Assembly: GCA_028274465.1 (NCBI GenBank)
Contig: CM051455.1
Span: forward strand, 123,477,462 to 123,541,461
Source: Plantago ovata
Lineage: Eukaryota > Streptophyta > Magnoliopsida > Lamiales > Plantaginaceae
Direction of reading: 5' to 3'
DNA: 64,000 nucleotides
Below are positions 22,715-34,290 of this stretch, piece by piece. The number at the start of each line of letters is the position of its first letter. The stretch's first letter is position 1. Below the pieces are notes generated by a model. That model saw only the letters and a list, made by a program, of their open reading frames with translations. It searched no databases and was not told the origin of the DNA. A program made the position numbers and the translations under genes.

Positions 22715-23068
22715 TTACCTCTTCTTACCCAAATTCCTGCCTCCGCCACTCACTCCATACAAACAAACTCTAAAGACAACCAACACAATTACAAAAGCTT
22801 TACCTAGCAATAATAAGAACACAAATCTTAGCAACCACCTTAAAATTAAATAGCATGTACTTAGCGACAGTTGTGCGTATGAGCGGGCAAAGAATAGGTG
22901 TTCAACTAACTGTTTCAGCTTGAGAACCACACAATCAGGATCCATTGAAACAGAATCAGTGTACGTATCAATGGTAAACAAAACAGCCCTATTCCAGCTA
23001 AGTTGATTGGAACAAAATATCCTACATATAAATAATAAATGTCTCACAAACTTGGGCACCGCGCGCAC
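22715..23068 (-). CDS. Unrecognised 117-aa ORF of the array, U3 copy
   Basis: Longer sister of 14234-14566, starting MRAVPKFVRHLLFICRIF and ending GGRNLGKKR. It has one strongly hydrophobic segment. No family is recognised. Confidence 0.3.
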   Translation of the reverse strand: MRAVPKFVRHLLFICRIFCSNQLSWNRAVLFTIDTYTDSVSMDPDCVVLKLKQLVEHLFFARSYAQLSLSTCYLILRWLLRFVFLLLLGKAFVIVLVVFRVCLYGVSGGGRNLGKKR

Positions 23069-23265
23069 TCAGATTCTATTTAGGAATAATGTGTTGTTAA
23101 ATATTCACATGAAAAATTAAAATTATGACGGTCTCCCCTCAAGGTCTGGGTGTACAAATTCCAATGATACCGCATTGTCTAAATCTTCTTCTCTTGAGGC
23201 CTGTGTAAAAACCATTCCGATAAAAAAATGGAGGGAGTAAAACAGTTTTGCTATCAATTAATTAT

Positions 23266-23347
23266 GGGTAAATAACATTGTACCTCCTCTTTGCGGTCTC
23301 TAATTACGAAATCTTCTCTCTTATTTGCGGTCTCTAACATTGTACCT
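23266..23347. mobile_element. Truncated Mutator-like element, U3 copy
   Basis: Only the left end (GGGTAAATAACATTGTACCT) and a rearranged stub remain. The array breakpoint lies inside it. Confidence 0.7.
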
Positions 23348-23713
23348 CCTCATCAAACAAGGATCCCGAGCGGATTGTCTGATTTGGGATCGGAAGCCGT
23401 TTGATGTAACCTCAGAAAAATCAACACCAAGGAGAATTTCCTCAGCTCATCTGATCACGATGTAACCTCTAGTTAGCAGGATTAATTTTCTACTAATTGA
23501 TGCTAGCTATCATTAATTAGCAATATGTATACAACTCACTGACTCACTGGCGGACGCACGTATAGCCAATTGCCTCCCTTAATTTCTGCTGTTAATTATC
23601 TATTTTACCGTTTTTCAGATAGTAGGAATATATTATGTACGTTATTACGCAAATATAAGAAGTAAAACTAGTTTTTTCGAATGGTAAAGCAACAAGTATG
23701 TCATTCTTCCCAC

Positions 23714-24921
23714 TGATGAACGTGTATTTTACACCTTCATTCGAGTCTTTTTTCACCTATTTAGCTATCCTCTATGTTAATTTAGCTATATTATAGTGTA
23801 TTTTATTAGAATAGTGTCACGTTTCCCTTTAGTTTGCATTTTTCAGGTTTTAGGTGAAAAACGTGATTTTCCGGGCAATTATATTGAAGAGAACGAATAA
23901 TCGGTGTTTCGTGGTCATCCGTGGTGTATCTAGAAGGTTCCAGACGAGATTTGAAGTGTAGGGGTCGAGTTTCAAGGCTCAAAGGTCACTAGAAAGCAAA
24001 ATCCGAGTCCAAAAAAGAAACGAAGACCAAAAACGCGTCAAAAACGCGTTTCCGCCGACCGGAGCTCCCGGGCGATTCGCCCGGGATGTGCGGCGGTTCA
24101 CCCCACACCAGGCGGTTCGCCCGGTGTCTGGGGCAACTCGCCCCACGCGTTCCGAACTCCTATATATAGTTGCTTCTGTTTCTACGTTTTTCATACTTTC
24201 TCAGACCTTTTTTCATACTTTTCACATTAGTTTTAGATAGGAATTCTCCAGAGCTTGTTCTGGGAATTCTTAGCATAGGAGACTATTTTTCTTATCAATT
24301 TGGAGGATTATCTTGCTTGTGAGTTCGCAATTCTTCGGAGATTGACAACCTTCGTCGGTAACATTGTATCTCACGATTTTCTATTTATATTTATATCTTT
24401 CAACATGTTTTCATTCAATCTTGCTTTGATTTCTGTTGGTTGCATGACATCTATGAGTAGCTAAATCTATCGTTGGTGATAGTATGTGATTTCTTAGCTA
24501 GGGTTCTTAATTATGCATGATGGATGTAACGCGAATCAGACTTTGAGTTATTGGTTTATTTCTTTGATCTATCTAAGCCCTCTATCTTCGTAGTGTTGAA
24601 TTGAACGGAACACATTGGACCATTCATGATCTTAGATTTCTATGCAAAACGATTGGGTACTTCATGCATGATTATTAACCTGATGCTTTGAATGATCATA
24701 CTATCACTAACTTCCATTATCTTTGATAAGAAAAATCTGTGCTAAGTCGTTTATTGAGTTTATAGTTTAAGTTAAATTAGATAAAGCTAGTTATAGTCCT
24801 TAGAGATCGACACTCGAGGTTATTTTACTGCTACACTACGGTTTTCGTTGTAGTTGTGAATTGCCTTTGGCTAAAAACAAATTTATTTATTAATTGAGTC
24901 TCACAAACTTTCGGTTCATCA
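23714..24921 (+). repeat. 5' LTR of the Athila-like element
   Basis: Runs from TGATGAACGTG to GGTTCATCA. GC-rich words of the type GGCGATTCGCC (24070-24150) lie directly upstream of a TATATATAG box at 24161. It has a 9-bp stretch (near 23900-23915) absent from the 3' LTR. Confidence 0.95.
24161..24169 (+). promoter_or_regulatory. TATA box of the 5' LTR promoter
   Basis: TATATATAG follows CGAACTCC and is conserved in all four LTRs of this family in the window (also near 34728, 62233 and, reversed, 1313). It is the likely transcription start region of the element. Confidence 0.6.
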
Positions 24922-24924
24922 AAT

Positions 24925-24942
24925 TGGCGCCGTTGCCGGGGA
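24925..24942 (+). promoter_or_regulatory. Primer binding site, tRNA-Asp type
   Basis: TGGCGCCGTTGCCGGGGA lies 3 bp after the 5' LTR. From memory it is complementary to the 3' end of plant tRNA-Asp (ending GGCAACGGCGCCA), the primer usual for Athila elements. Confidence 0.85.
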
Positions 24943-25117
24943 CTATACTCCTTTTTTCTGTTTAGCTTATTTATATTTTCATCATTCAATTCCTAGTCTT
25001 AGTAGTATTAGTCTTTTTCGATTTTATAGGTGATTTCCAGAAATTTTCTTGATTTTTCGAGATTTCTAACGAGACTAATTTTCAGTTTTGAGTTACTCCT
25101 GTTCCAGATTTCCAGGT

Positions 25118-28100
25118 ATGACGACCTTAAAAGCTCGCTTGACACCTACATTCTCGCAAGTCAAGAATGATAGTGTATATGTCCTAGAGACAGTCTTTAT
25201 TAAGGGCAGACAACCCTTATTAAGGGCATATATGTACTATTACACAAGTCAACGTAATATATTATATGTTTGTTTGTTTGACTATTGAGTATCGCTTTCA
25301 TATTTATATTCCACCAGGCATACATCATGTCATATCTCTATTCCTGTCTGTATTGATATCAAACATGTCCCCTCGGATAGATGACCGATCACACAGATAG
25401 TGGGAGCTATGTGAGTTATCATCTATCCCAAACTCTCCCTAGTCGAGGTTCATCTCGGATGTAGGGGTCTGAATGAACCAACTCAGACTAGTATGCGTGG
25501 AGGTTATACTTGTTAGAGCAAGTGTGAGCCGATCCCACGGCCACGGAACGGATTGTTGGACAATCAAGAAACGTTCTCATAACTCCGTATAGTTTTTCGA
25601 AGGGTGATTACCGAACAATGGAAGTACCCACCGGAAACTCCCATCGATGTATACTCTACACCAAAGTGTCTATGGGAACCGGAAAGTTGTCGAAGTGATG
25701 CCAGTCGTCCTTTGGACTTACAGGACTTTATCATCACATTTGTTGCCCCATATCCTTGGTGGACCCGTCGATGTCAGCTCTGAATAAGCAGTTGACCCAA
25801 GACACGATCCAGGATTATGGCTATATACAGATGGGGATGGTAAGTGATTCTGTGAAGGATTCATCTCTCATTTGTAGCACAGGAGAGCACTGCTCATAGT
25901 CGTTCATAGTTGTGATTGGTCAAACCGCTGGCCAGCATATCAATATTATTATGATAGTCATAATAGATATTGGATTCACCAAGAAACTAAGTGAAGACGC
26001 CCGTGGATGTATTATTGGGATAGACACTTCATCGATCCTAGATGCATTCGAGTCAGTCAGATGAAGGGACGTTACCATCGCCGCGTTGAGCGCAACAGAC
26101 TTCACAACGAAAGGGTTTACTTTGAGAAACCTCTCAAACGTCCTCATGTATTAATATTGCAAATGGAACCGTCTAGGAATTTCATGTTGCCTAGTGTAGC
26201 ACTTGCTTAATACAATGAGGCCCTATGGGTCACACTATGTGGTGATTCAGCTTATCTGAATATCCTTGAAGATGGAATCGCAATTAACTTAGAATTAATT
26301 GTGATTGATGAATTATAATTGATTTGGAATTAATTATAATAATTTATGGCTCAAATAATAATTTGGAATTATTAATTGAATTGACTGATTAATTGTATTT
26401 TATATAAATACAATTAAAGATTATATTTTAGAAATATAATAGAGGTTTAATTTGGAAGGATATGTTAATTTAGAATTAATATATGCACATGGGCAAAATC
26501 TACTTGGAGTTTGAATTGCCTTAGAATTATAAGTGGGTCCCAAAATCGGGACCCACCTATCCCCCTTAGACGCGCGCGTCCAGCAGTAGTAGTAGGGGAA
26601 GGAGTTCGACCCCTTCCTCTATTAGAAGTCAAGGGATAAGTTAGATTTTCCTGATTGAGTTCTAATTTGATTGCGAATGAATCTAGACTTGAATTGGTTT
26701 CCTTGTGCAATAAGAATTAGATTCTTATTCCTTTATGAAGTCTAATTGATTATTTTTTAGGCTTCTATTGACTACTATATATAGTAGAGTATTAGAGAGC
26801 TTTTAACATGGTTGAATATACACTTGATTGAAGATCATTTTGAGTCATTCTTTCTACCAGTTTTCTTAGAGAAAAAAAAAAAAAAGATCTCCCCTACCTC
26901 TCCATAAGCCGCGCGCGCCACTCCCACCGGAGGAAAATTGCCGCTCCATCTTCTTGGCCACATAAAGAATATCCGAGCATTCTTTCGATAAGTTGTTCAT
27001 CCGTGGATACCAAGGTTGAGGTTCAAAGAGCTGGAAACTAACTTTTATTGTCTTCCAAATAATCAAAGTATTGCAGATATCTTCGACTTCGACGAAGGAG
27101 AAGATTCACCGCACTATTACGAAGACTTCATCGATTGGCGTATCGATTCAATACCTATTCTTGCTTTTGGAGTATTGTAAGTCTTCTGATTAATGTGTTT
27201 GTTATATACGCTATATGCATGATCAATTAACCTGCATGTTAAGAAAATTTTGAAATTCCGCTGCGTACCCTAGGGGTAACTCTGACCATATTTTCTTACA
27301 AAGAAAGGGTCAGCTATATACATGGAAGAAGAGTTATCAGGGTATGAGGTAACAAGTTCTGTAGTGAGAAGGATACCAAGGTTCGAAGATGGAGTGGGGA
27401 TGAATCCGTTAAGTTTCATCAGATCCTATGAGGAAGAAATAGCAAAAGTTCCAGCAATGGGGTTCACTGAGGACCAATTATGCAGGAAATTATTTTCTTT
27501 TGCTCTGGGATATGAACCGAGAATTTGGATGGCAAGGTTAGCACCAGGGTCACTGAGAACCTGGGGCCAAGTAGTAGAGGAGTTCTTGGCGCGTTTTATG
27601 CCTTACCATAAGACGATTGCCTTGCGGAATCGGATCGAACACTTCAAGCAAGGAGAGTACGAGCGATTCTGTGACACCTATGAACGTTTTGAGTTGTATA
27701 AACGTGAGTGCCCCCATCACCGTTTCGACGACGGGAGCTGATTTGGTATTTTGTCGGTGGTCTACGTGATGATGTTAAGCTTCAAGTGGATGGGATGTGT
27801 GGAGGATTAGAAGAATGTACAGTTGAAGAGGCAGAGAAGGTCTTTCAAAAGTACGCCATTGGATCTACACAATCTGAGAGGCTAATGTCGAGTCAAGTCA
27901 CCAATGAGAATTCAAATCGAGGCGAAACTAAAGGCTTATACGAAGGATATTCTGAAGACGACGGTATCAGTGAGGAGGATGAACTTGCGTTTTACGCAGG
28001 GATTAAGGCCATTGAGAATGTTTTTGAGATAGCACACGCAAGGCAAGTTGAAAACAATCTTCGCATCGAAAAGGCTTTTGAAGCATTCGAAGTAACTGAG

Positions 28101-28609
28101 CAACTTATAGAGGAATTTAGCTTGTTGAAGTGTGAAAAGGCAGAGGAGGTTCATCAACTTGAAGGAGAGAAGATTTTAGACGAAGACGCCCCCTGGAGGT
28201 GGGGGGCGAACCGCCCAACGTGGGGGGCAAATCGCCCCCCACAGGCAGAGAGCTGGGGGCGATTCGGCTCACCCCAGGCGAATCGCCCGGGGCAGGGGGC
28301 GATTCCAGCTTCCCTGTTTCGACACTTGAAGCTGATTTCATCGATCCCAAGCCACTTCCAACTGTTACTACTGAGGAACCTGAGTACGAAGAAGTGAATC
28401 TACTACTCCGTGGAGGAAAGATGACCAAAATTCCTAACTTCGTGCGTCCTAACGTATTGAATCTTCTAGGACCAACAATGCAGTACCAAGCACAGAACAA
28501 GAAGTTAGTGAAAATTCCAAAGAACCTCAAGAGAAGGATGATGAACGAAGACCATCTGAGGAAGATATGGTTGATGATGAGGTCGAAGGGGGAACTCCTA
28601 CGCCAGTAG
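25118..28609 (+). pseudogene. gag of the Athila-like element, split and frameshifted
   Basis: Gag forms the cytoplasmic particle. The likely start is the ATG at 25118; 50 bp later the frame is broken by the solo LTR 25168-27300 and resumes in the same frame at 27306. The gag core follows: PLSFIRSYEEEIAKVPAMGF, then PRIWMARL, TWGQVVEEFLARFMP and IEHFKQGEYERF. A missing G near 27735 (after HHRFDDG) ends this frame at 27741; the reading continues in frame 27708-28397 (ELIWYFVGGLRDDVKLQVDG) and again in 28199-28609. GC-rich GGGGCGA-type repeats at 28190-28310 sit in the C-terminal coding part and are followed by a further frame change. No zinc knuckle is visible. Confidence 0.85.
25168..27300 (+). 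mobile_element. Solo LTR of the second retrotransposon family inside gag
   Basis: This 2133-bp block starts TGATAGTG and ends TTTTCTTACA. A perfect 5-bp duplication AAGAA flanks it (25163-25167, 27301-27305). It matches the copy at 1-3290 over its whole length apart from small indels. It encodes nothing recognisable. It gives the reference unoccupied site for the Athila solo LTR at 572-1770. Confidence 0.95.
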
Positions 28610-31600
28610 TACTTCACAAATCTTCTAATCCATATGTGCCCCCGAAACCACATGTGCCATTCCCAAGTCGGATCAAGCCAGCCAAGAAGGATATTCAAGA
28701 GTCACCTCTATTTCAACGCCTCTCGAAAGTTGAAGTTAATGTGCCTCTCTTGGAGTTAATCCAAAACATTTCGGCTTATACGAAATTCTTTCGTGAGATG
28801 AAGAACAATAGGGTTACTTCAGGAAAGGAAGTTAATGGGGTTGAGACGGTGAATTCAATTGCCGGGTTGCCTGTGAAGAAAGGAGATCCTGGAAGTTTCA
28901 TCATCAACATCGCTTTGGGGAATGGTCGAACCACAAAGGCTATGTTTGACTTGGGGGCTAGCATTAACTTAATGCCCTATTCAGTATACAAGGCCCTGGA
29001 TCTCGGTGAATTGACACCAACTGATATGGTTGTCCAAATGGCGGACCAAAGTGTGAAGAGGCCAGTCGGGATAATAGAGGATATCCTTGTGAAAGTGGAC
29101 AAATTGATAATTCCAGCTGATTTTGTGGTAATGAAGTCTGCAGACGAGGGAAAGAGCCATATTCGCAAACACGTAGTACTACTTGGGAGATCATTCATGG
29201 CAACTACCAGCACATGCCTTGAACTCAAAGGCAAGAAAATCTCCATGGAGGTAATGGGTGAGAAAGTTGAATTGGTAGGATGTAGCATCGGAGATAAGGA
29301 AGTCGTAGAAGAATTAAATTTTGTCGATTGCTATGATTCTGTGATTTCCGAATTTCATCATTGCTACGATGATCGTGAACCTCTTGAGGAGGCACTAACC
29401 ATGCAGGCTGAGACGTGTTACATGACCAAAGAAGCAAGGGAATTAGTTGAAATAATGGATAGCACCCCAGAAATTCTCGTAGGAGAAGAAGTGCTTGAAC
29501 CCTTAGATGAAGAAGAGGAAGAAAGTAAATTTCCTGAAGAGCCTAGCTTAGAGTTAAAGTCACTCCCTGCACACCACAAGTATGTCTACTTAGGAGAAAA
29601 TCAGAAAAAGTCTGTGATAGTCTCCTCACATCTTTCCAACAATGAAGAAAGTAGGCTAATTGAAATTTTGAGAGAAAATTCTGCAGCTATAGGATGGGGG
29701 ATTAGTGATATCAAGGGAATTATCCCTACTCGGTGTGTGCACAACATCACTCTAGAACAAGATGCCAAACCCGTTAGGCAACCTCAGCGTAGGATAAATC
29801 CGGCCATGCAAGAGGTGGTAAAGAAAGAAGTAATCAAGTTGCTAGATGCCGATATGATTTACCCCATTCCTGATAGTCGATGGGTGAGCCATGTTCATGT
29901 AGTTCCTGAAACATCAGGGGTCACGGTAGAAGAGAATGAGAAGGGAGAGTTAGTACCGGTTAGAAAAACCACTGGATGGCGGATGTGCATTGACTATAGA
30001 AGATTAAATGCCGCCACTAAGAAAGACCACTTCCCTTTGCCATTTATAGATGACATGCTAAACCGCCTTGCGGGGCGGAAATTCTATTGTTTTCTTGATG
30101 GTTTATCAGGTTTCTACCAAATTCCGATTGCACCGGAGGATCAAGAGAAGACGACATTCACTTTCCCATTCGGGACGTTTGCCTATAGGAGGATGCCGTT
30201 TGGGCTATGTAACGCCCCCGCCACTTTCCAAAGGTGCATGCTTTTTGTTTTCTCTGATATGGTAACTAAGTTTGTTGAAGTTTTCATGGATGATTTTTCT
30301 CTTTTCGGTGATTCGTTTGATGAATGCTTGCAAAGATTAGATCTTGTTTTGAAAAGGTGCATTGAATGCAATTTAACTTTAAGCTGGGAGAAAAGTCATT
30401 ACATGGTTAGGGAAGGCATTGTTCTAGGACATGTAGTTTCTGAAAGAGGTATTGAGGTAGACAAGGCTAAGATTGAAATCATTGAAAAATTTCCCCCACC
30501 TACTTGTGTGAAAGAATTGCAGTCTTTTCTTGGTCATGTAGGGTTTCATAGGAGATTTATTAAGGATTTTTCGAAAATTGCTAAACCATTAAGTAGCTTA
30601 CTTGCAAAAGAGGTGGTTTTTCATTTTTCTAATGAGTGCCTAGTTGCTTTTAATACCCTTAAGGAAAAGCTTGTTTCTGCTCCCATTGTTGTGCCACCAG
30701 ATCGGAATCTTCCTTTTGAGATTATGTGTGATGCTTCGAATTTCGCTATGGGTGTTGTTTTATGCCAAAAAGTTGATATGCAGTATCGTGTGATTTATTA
30801 TGTTAGTAAGACTCTAGACTCCGAACAAGTTAATTATACAACTACTGAAAAGGAATTTTTAGCTGTTGTTTTTGCTTTACAAAAGTTTAGGTCTTATTTG
30901 ATTGGTCATCCAGTGAATGTCCATACTGATCATGCTGCTTTGAGACATTTAATAGCTAAGCAAGATTCTAAGCCTAGATTAATCCGTTGGGTCTTATTGC
31001 TACAAGATTTTGATTTGACCATAGTGGATAAAGCTGGTAGGGAGAATTTGGTAGCTGATCATTTGTCTAGAATACCAAATATCCCTGTTGATTCGATACC
31101 TATTAATGAGGATCTCCACGATGAGCACTTAATGAAGGTTAATGAAGAGCCATGGTATGCTGATATTGTGAACTATTTGGCTATGAGTATTTGCCCAACT
31201 AATTTTTCAGCCTCTGACAAGAGAGCTCTTGCCAAGCGTTGTAGGTCTTTCATATGGGATGATCCGCATCTTTTCAAAGAAGGAGCTGATGGAATTCTGA
31301 GGAGATGCGTGCCGCAAGAAGAGCAACAAAGTGTGTTGAGTCATTGCCATGAGCTTCATTGTGGAGGACACTATAGTGGCTTAAAAACAGCTCGCAAAGT
31401 ACTGCAAGCAGGATTTTTCTGGCCAACAGTGCACCGAGATGCTCGAACTTTTGTGAAAAATTGCGACCCATGTCAACGAGGTGGTAATATTGGCAAGAAA
31501 GACGAAATGCCCCTTCAAGGGAATCTAGTGGTCGAACCTTTCGACGTATGGGGCATTGATTTCATGGGACCATTTCCATCAAGTGGAGGTTATGGATACA

Positions 31601-32456
31601 TTCTTGTTGTAGTGGATTATGTGACTAAGTGGGTGGATACAATTCCCAAAAAAAAACTAATGACGGCGCGGTTGTTATGAAATTCTTGAAGGATTTGATA
31701 TTTTCTAGATTTGGGTGTCCTAGGACAATCATCAGTGATGGAGGTTCGCACTTCGTCAATAGAACCTTTGCCTCTCTTCTTAAGAGATACAGTGTCCACC
31801 ATAGTGTTGCTACGCCATATCATCCACAGACTTCGGGTCAAGTTGAAGTTAGCAACCGTCAAATTAAGAAGATTTTGGAGCGAGTAGTGAAGCCTAGCAG
31901 GAAAGATTGGGCAGGAAAATTGAATGATGCACTTTGGGCATACAGGACTAGCTACAGAATGGTGATTGGAACCACTCCGTACAGACTTGTGTATGGGAAA
32001 GCATGCCATCTTCCCGTAGAATTGGAACACAAGGCGTATTGGGCTATCAAAGCACTTAATCTTGATATGGGAAAAGCTGGCGAAGAACGGTTGTTGCAAC
32101 TCGATGAGCTTGATGAATTACGTCTAGGTGCTTATGAAAATGCCAAGATCTACAAAGAACGTACTAAGAAGTATCATGATCGTGGTATAGTGCGTAAGGA
32201 ACTGATTCCTGGGCAAAAAGCTTTGGTATTTAATTCTCGCCTTCGACTATTTCCTGGAAAGCTCCGTACTCGTTGGGATGGACCATACGAAATTATTAAA
32301 GTTGATCCCCATGGAGCTGTAGAACTTTTTGATCCAAAGACGGGCAATACTTTCAAAGTGAATGGTCAACGAGTGAAGCCATACTTCGAGATATCTAGTG
32401 ATCAGAGGGAGGTTGATCATCTTGAGCTTACCCTTTCCGCCTCTACTGAAGGTTAG
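28567..32456 (+). pseudogene. pol polyprotein of the Athila-like element (one clear frameshift)
   Basis: The polyprotein copies the RNA and integrates the DNA. ORF one (28567-31680, 1037 aa) holds the aspartic protease (FDLGASINLMP, about residue 126; Athila elements commonly have DLGAS), reverse transcriptase (GWRMCIDYRRLN about 473; catalytic FMDD about 573), RNase H (MCDASNF about 722; YTTTEKE; VHTDHAALRHL about 785) and the start of integrase (His-Cys zinc module HCHELHCGGHY to CDPCQ about 930-967; WGIDFMGPF with the first catalytic Asp about 998). A run of nine A (31646-31654) breaks the frame, ending it at 31680. The rest of integrase lies in frame 31629-32456: IISDGGSHF (second Asp), VEVSNRQIK (Glu) and the C-terminal [11 protein letters not shown] module. 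All catalytic residues are present, so the defect is one small indel plus upstream gag damage. Confidence 0.92.
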
Positions 32457-34290
32457 TGTGTTTTGTCGTTTTGAGAATATCATTGTATTGTATTTTATAT
32501 TTTCATATGTTTTTTGTGATAAAATAGGTCTCTAGATGATAATTTAGCATTTTAGGAGGGAAACCGACACCTCCAGGAGTCTGGAGATGCCGGGCGAACC
32601 GCCCCCCACGAGGGGCGATTCGCCTGGCACGACCAGGGAACCTGGGGTTTACTGAAAGCCCCAGGCGAATCGCCTCTCACTTGGGGCGGTTCGCCCCGGG
32701 CATCCAGTAAACCCGGAGATCCGGATTTTTGTTCGGAAACCCGATTTTCTCCTATTATGCAAAATTATCGATCTTTTTACCTCGTTTATCGCCCGTTTTG
32801 TTTTCTCACGAGTTTGATTGAGTAATATAGGTCACATATACAAGTTTATCTCTCACCTTAAATCCAGTTTCAACGTTCGGGACGAGCGACGACGTTCAGG
32901 TTTGGGGGGGGGGGTTATCGTTGGCTATCTCTATACTTGTTTTGCTTATTATAAACTCGTGAAACCTTTTGTTTACATTTGCATTTGCACGTTTACCGCT
33001 TTCTTAGTATTTAGGTGCATACACTACATTCATCCTAGTATAGTGTTGCATGTTTTTGTGGGGAGTATACACTACATACACTCGTGAAAACTTTTTTATT
33101 GGGTAGATTAACTAGTTATGACATTAATCATATGCTTCATCTCTATGAATTTGTTTGAGGTTTTTCTCGCTTGGCTTGTCACATTTACGTTTGCACTTAG
33201 TTAAGCTTGATAGTCTCGACATCACTTAGTGGTGTTTTCTCTACTGCGGTTCACGAAGGCCTTTATAATAGGATGATGCATGTTAGGATCTTATGGTTGT
33301 TTTCCCGAGTAATTATGTACCTAAGAGGCAACAAGTCTTCACCTTGCTTTGAGATTGTTAAATGCCTAGGAAGGAGGTAGTGTGAGATTGTGTGATCCTT
33401 TGTTTGCAACCTATTCTTTTGAATAGGTTTGGGGAGGGGGTTACGCTTTCATTAGACTTGTTTTTCAATTTAAGAGTGTTTTGTGAGTTTGTAAAGTTTG
33501 TGCTCCAACCTATTCTTTCAAATAGGTTTGGGGAGGTCATTTGTGAGTCATTGTAATTTCTTTTTCGTTGTGCTACTGCTGACTATTAAAAAAATCGAAA
33601 AAAAAGAGAAAAAATTCCAGGAAAAAGAAAAAAATCTGGAAAAAAAAAAGAAAAAAAAGAGAAAAGACCCAAAAAAGGGTCCAAAGAAAGCCAAAAAGCA
33701 GTTTAGCAAAGTGTTTGTCTCATTTTTCAATTATTGTAATGTTCGTAATCGAGTTGTAATTTTTGCCTTTTGTTTGTTTGAGTGTCATCTGTTCTAGACC
33801 ACCCTCGTCCTGCCATTCAGGAAGTGGTGAATAGTTTAAGGCTGTGCTTGAAAGATGGGTAGAATAGGGGAGTGTGAACTTTTAGGGAACCCTCCTTCGT
33901 TTGATGAGAGCTAGTATTGGTTCGACCTCTTTGAGGAAAAATCTTAACTTGGTGAACAACAGTAAGTCCTCAGTTTCATAGGCACGGGACAACCATTCGT
34001 ATTTTAACATGTTTCATTACGTCGTCACTGACTAGGTCCAGGTAGAGAATGTTACGAGAGACTATCTTGTTTGACATAAATGCATATGTGAATGTATGAG
34101 TCAATCGAGGCATTCTTCAACCAATATCCATGTTATGATTTGTATGGTTTTTGTTCATAAGTTTTTGATAGATTCAATAGATTAGTTCATTTCTTTTGGC
34201 ATGAGACTCCATTTTTTGTGTTGCATTGTTTTTTGCATTAGAGTCTAGCTTAGTTGCTTGAGGACAAGCAAAGGTTCAGTTTGAAAAGTT
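32457..34290 (+). other. 3' non-coding region of the Athila-like element
   Basis: No env-like ORF. It contains GC-rich palindromic words at 32580-32710 like those of the LTR and gag, a run of G at 32902-32911, a duplicated 30-bp hairpin word (33408-33437 and 33507-33536), an A-rich tract (33588-33690) and a purine-rich stretch GAGGACAAGCAAAGG (34259-34275) before the 3' LTR that may act as polypurine tract. Confidence 0.7.

Larger units (their letters stand above)
21707..23347. repeat. Truncated tandem unit U3
   Basis: U3 begins like U1 and U2. It stops inside the first 80 bp of the Mutator-like element (element start 23266) and then jumps back to the position equivalent to 6251 of U1 (CATCAAACAAGGATCCCGAG, about 23349). 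A short local duplication, GCGGTCTCTAA, marks the junction. SPH, MITE and zinc-finger parts are deleted. Confidence 0.85.

Noticed and set aside
28117-28698. 193-aa minus-strand ORF
   Set aside because: Antisense shadow of the Athila gag-pol junction, kept open by the GC-rich repeats.
31617-32099. 160-aa minus-strand ORF
   Set aside because: Antisense to the integrase coding frame, which has clear domain motifs on the plus strand.
24070-32710. GC-rich repeats as a CRISPR array
   Set aside because: Spacing is irregular, units vary, they lie within a plant retrotransposon and overlap coding sequence.
33498-33797. 99-aa Lys-rich ORF
   Set aside because: Translation of an A-rich low-complexity tract in the Athila 3' region; the opposite strand gives an equally open Phe-rich frame.
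32457-34290. Possible env-like gene in the Athila element
   Set aside because: Some Athila elements carry an env-like ORF here, but no frame of meaningful length or with a signal or membrane pattern is present.
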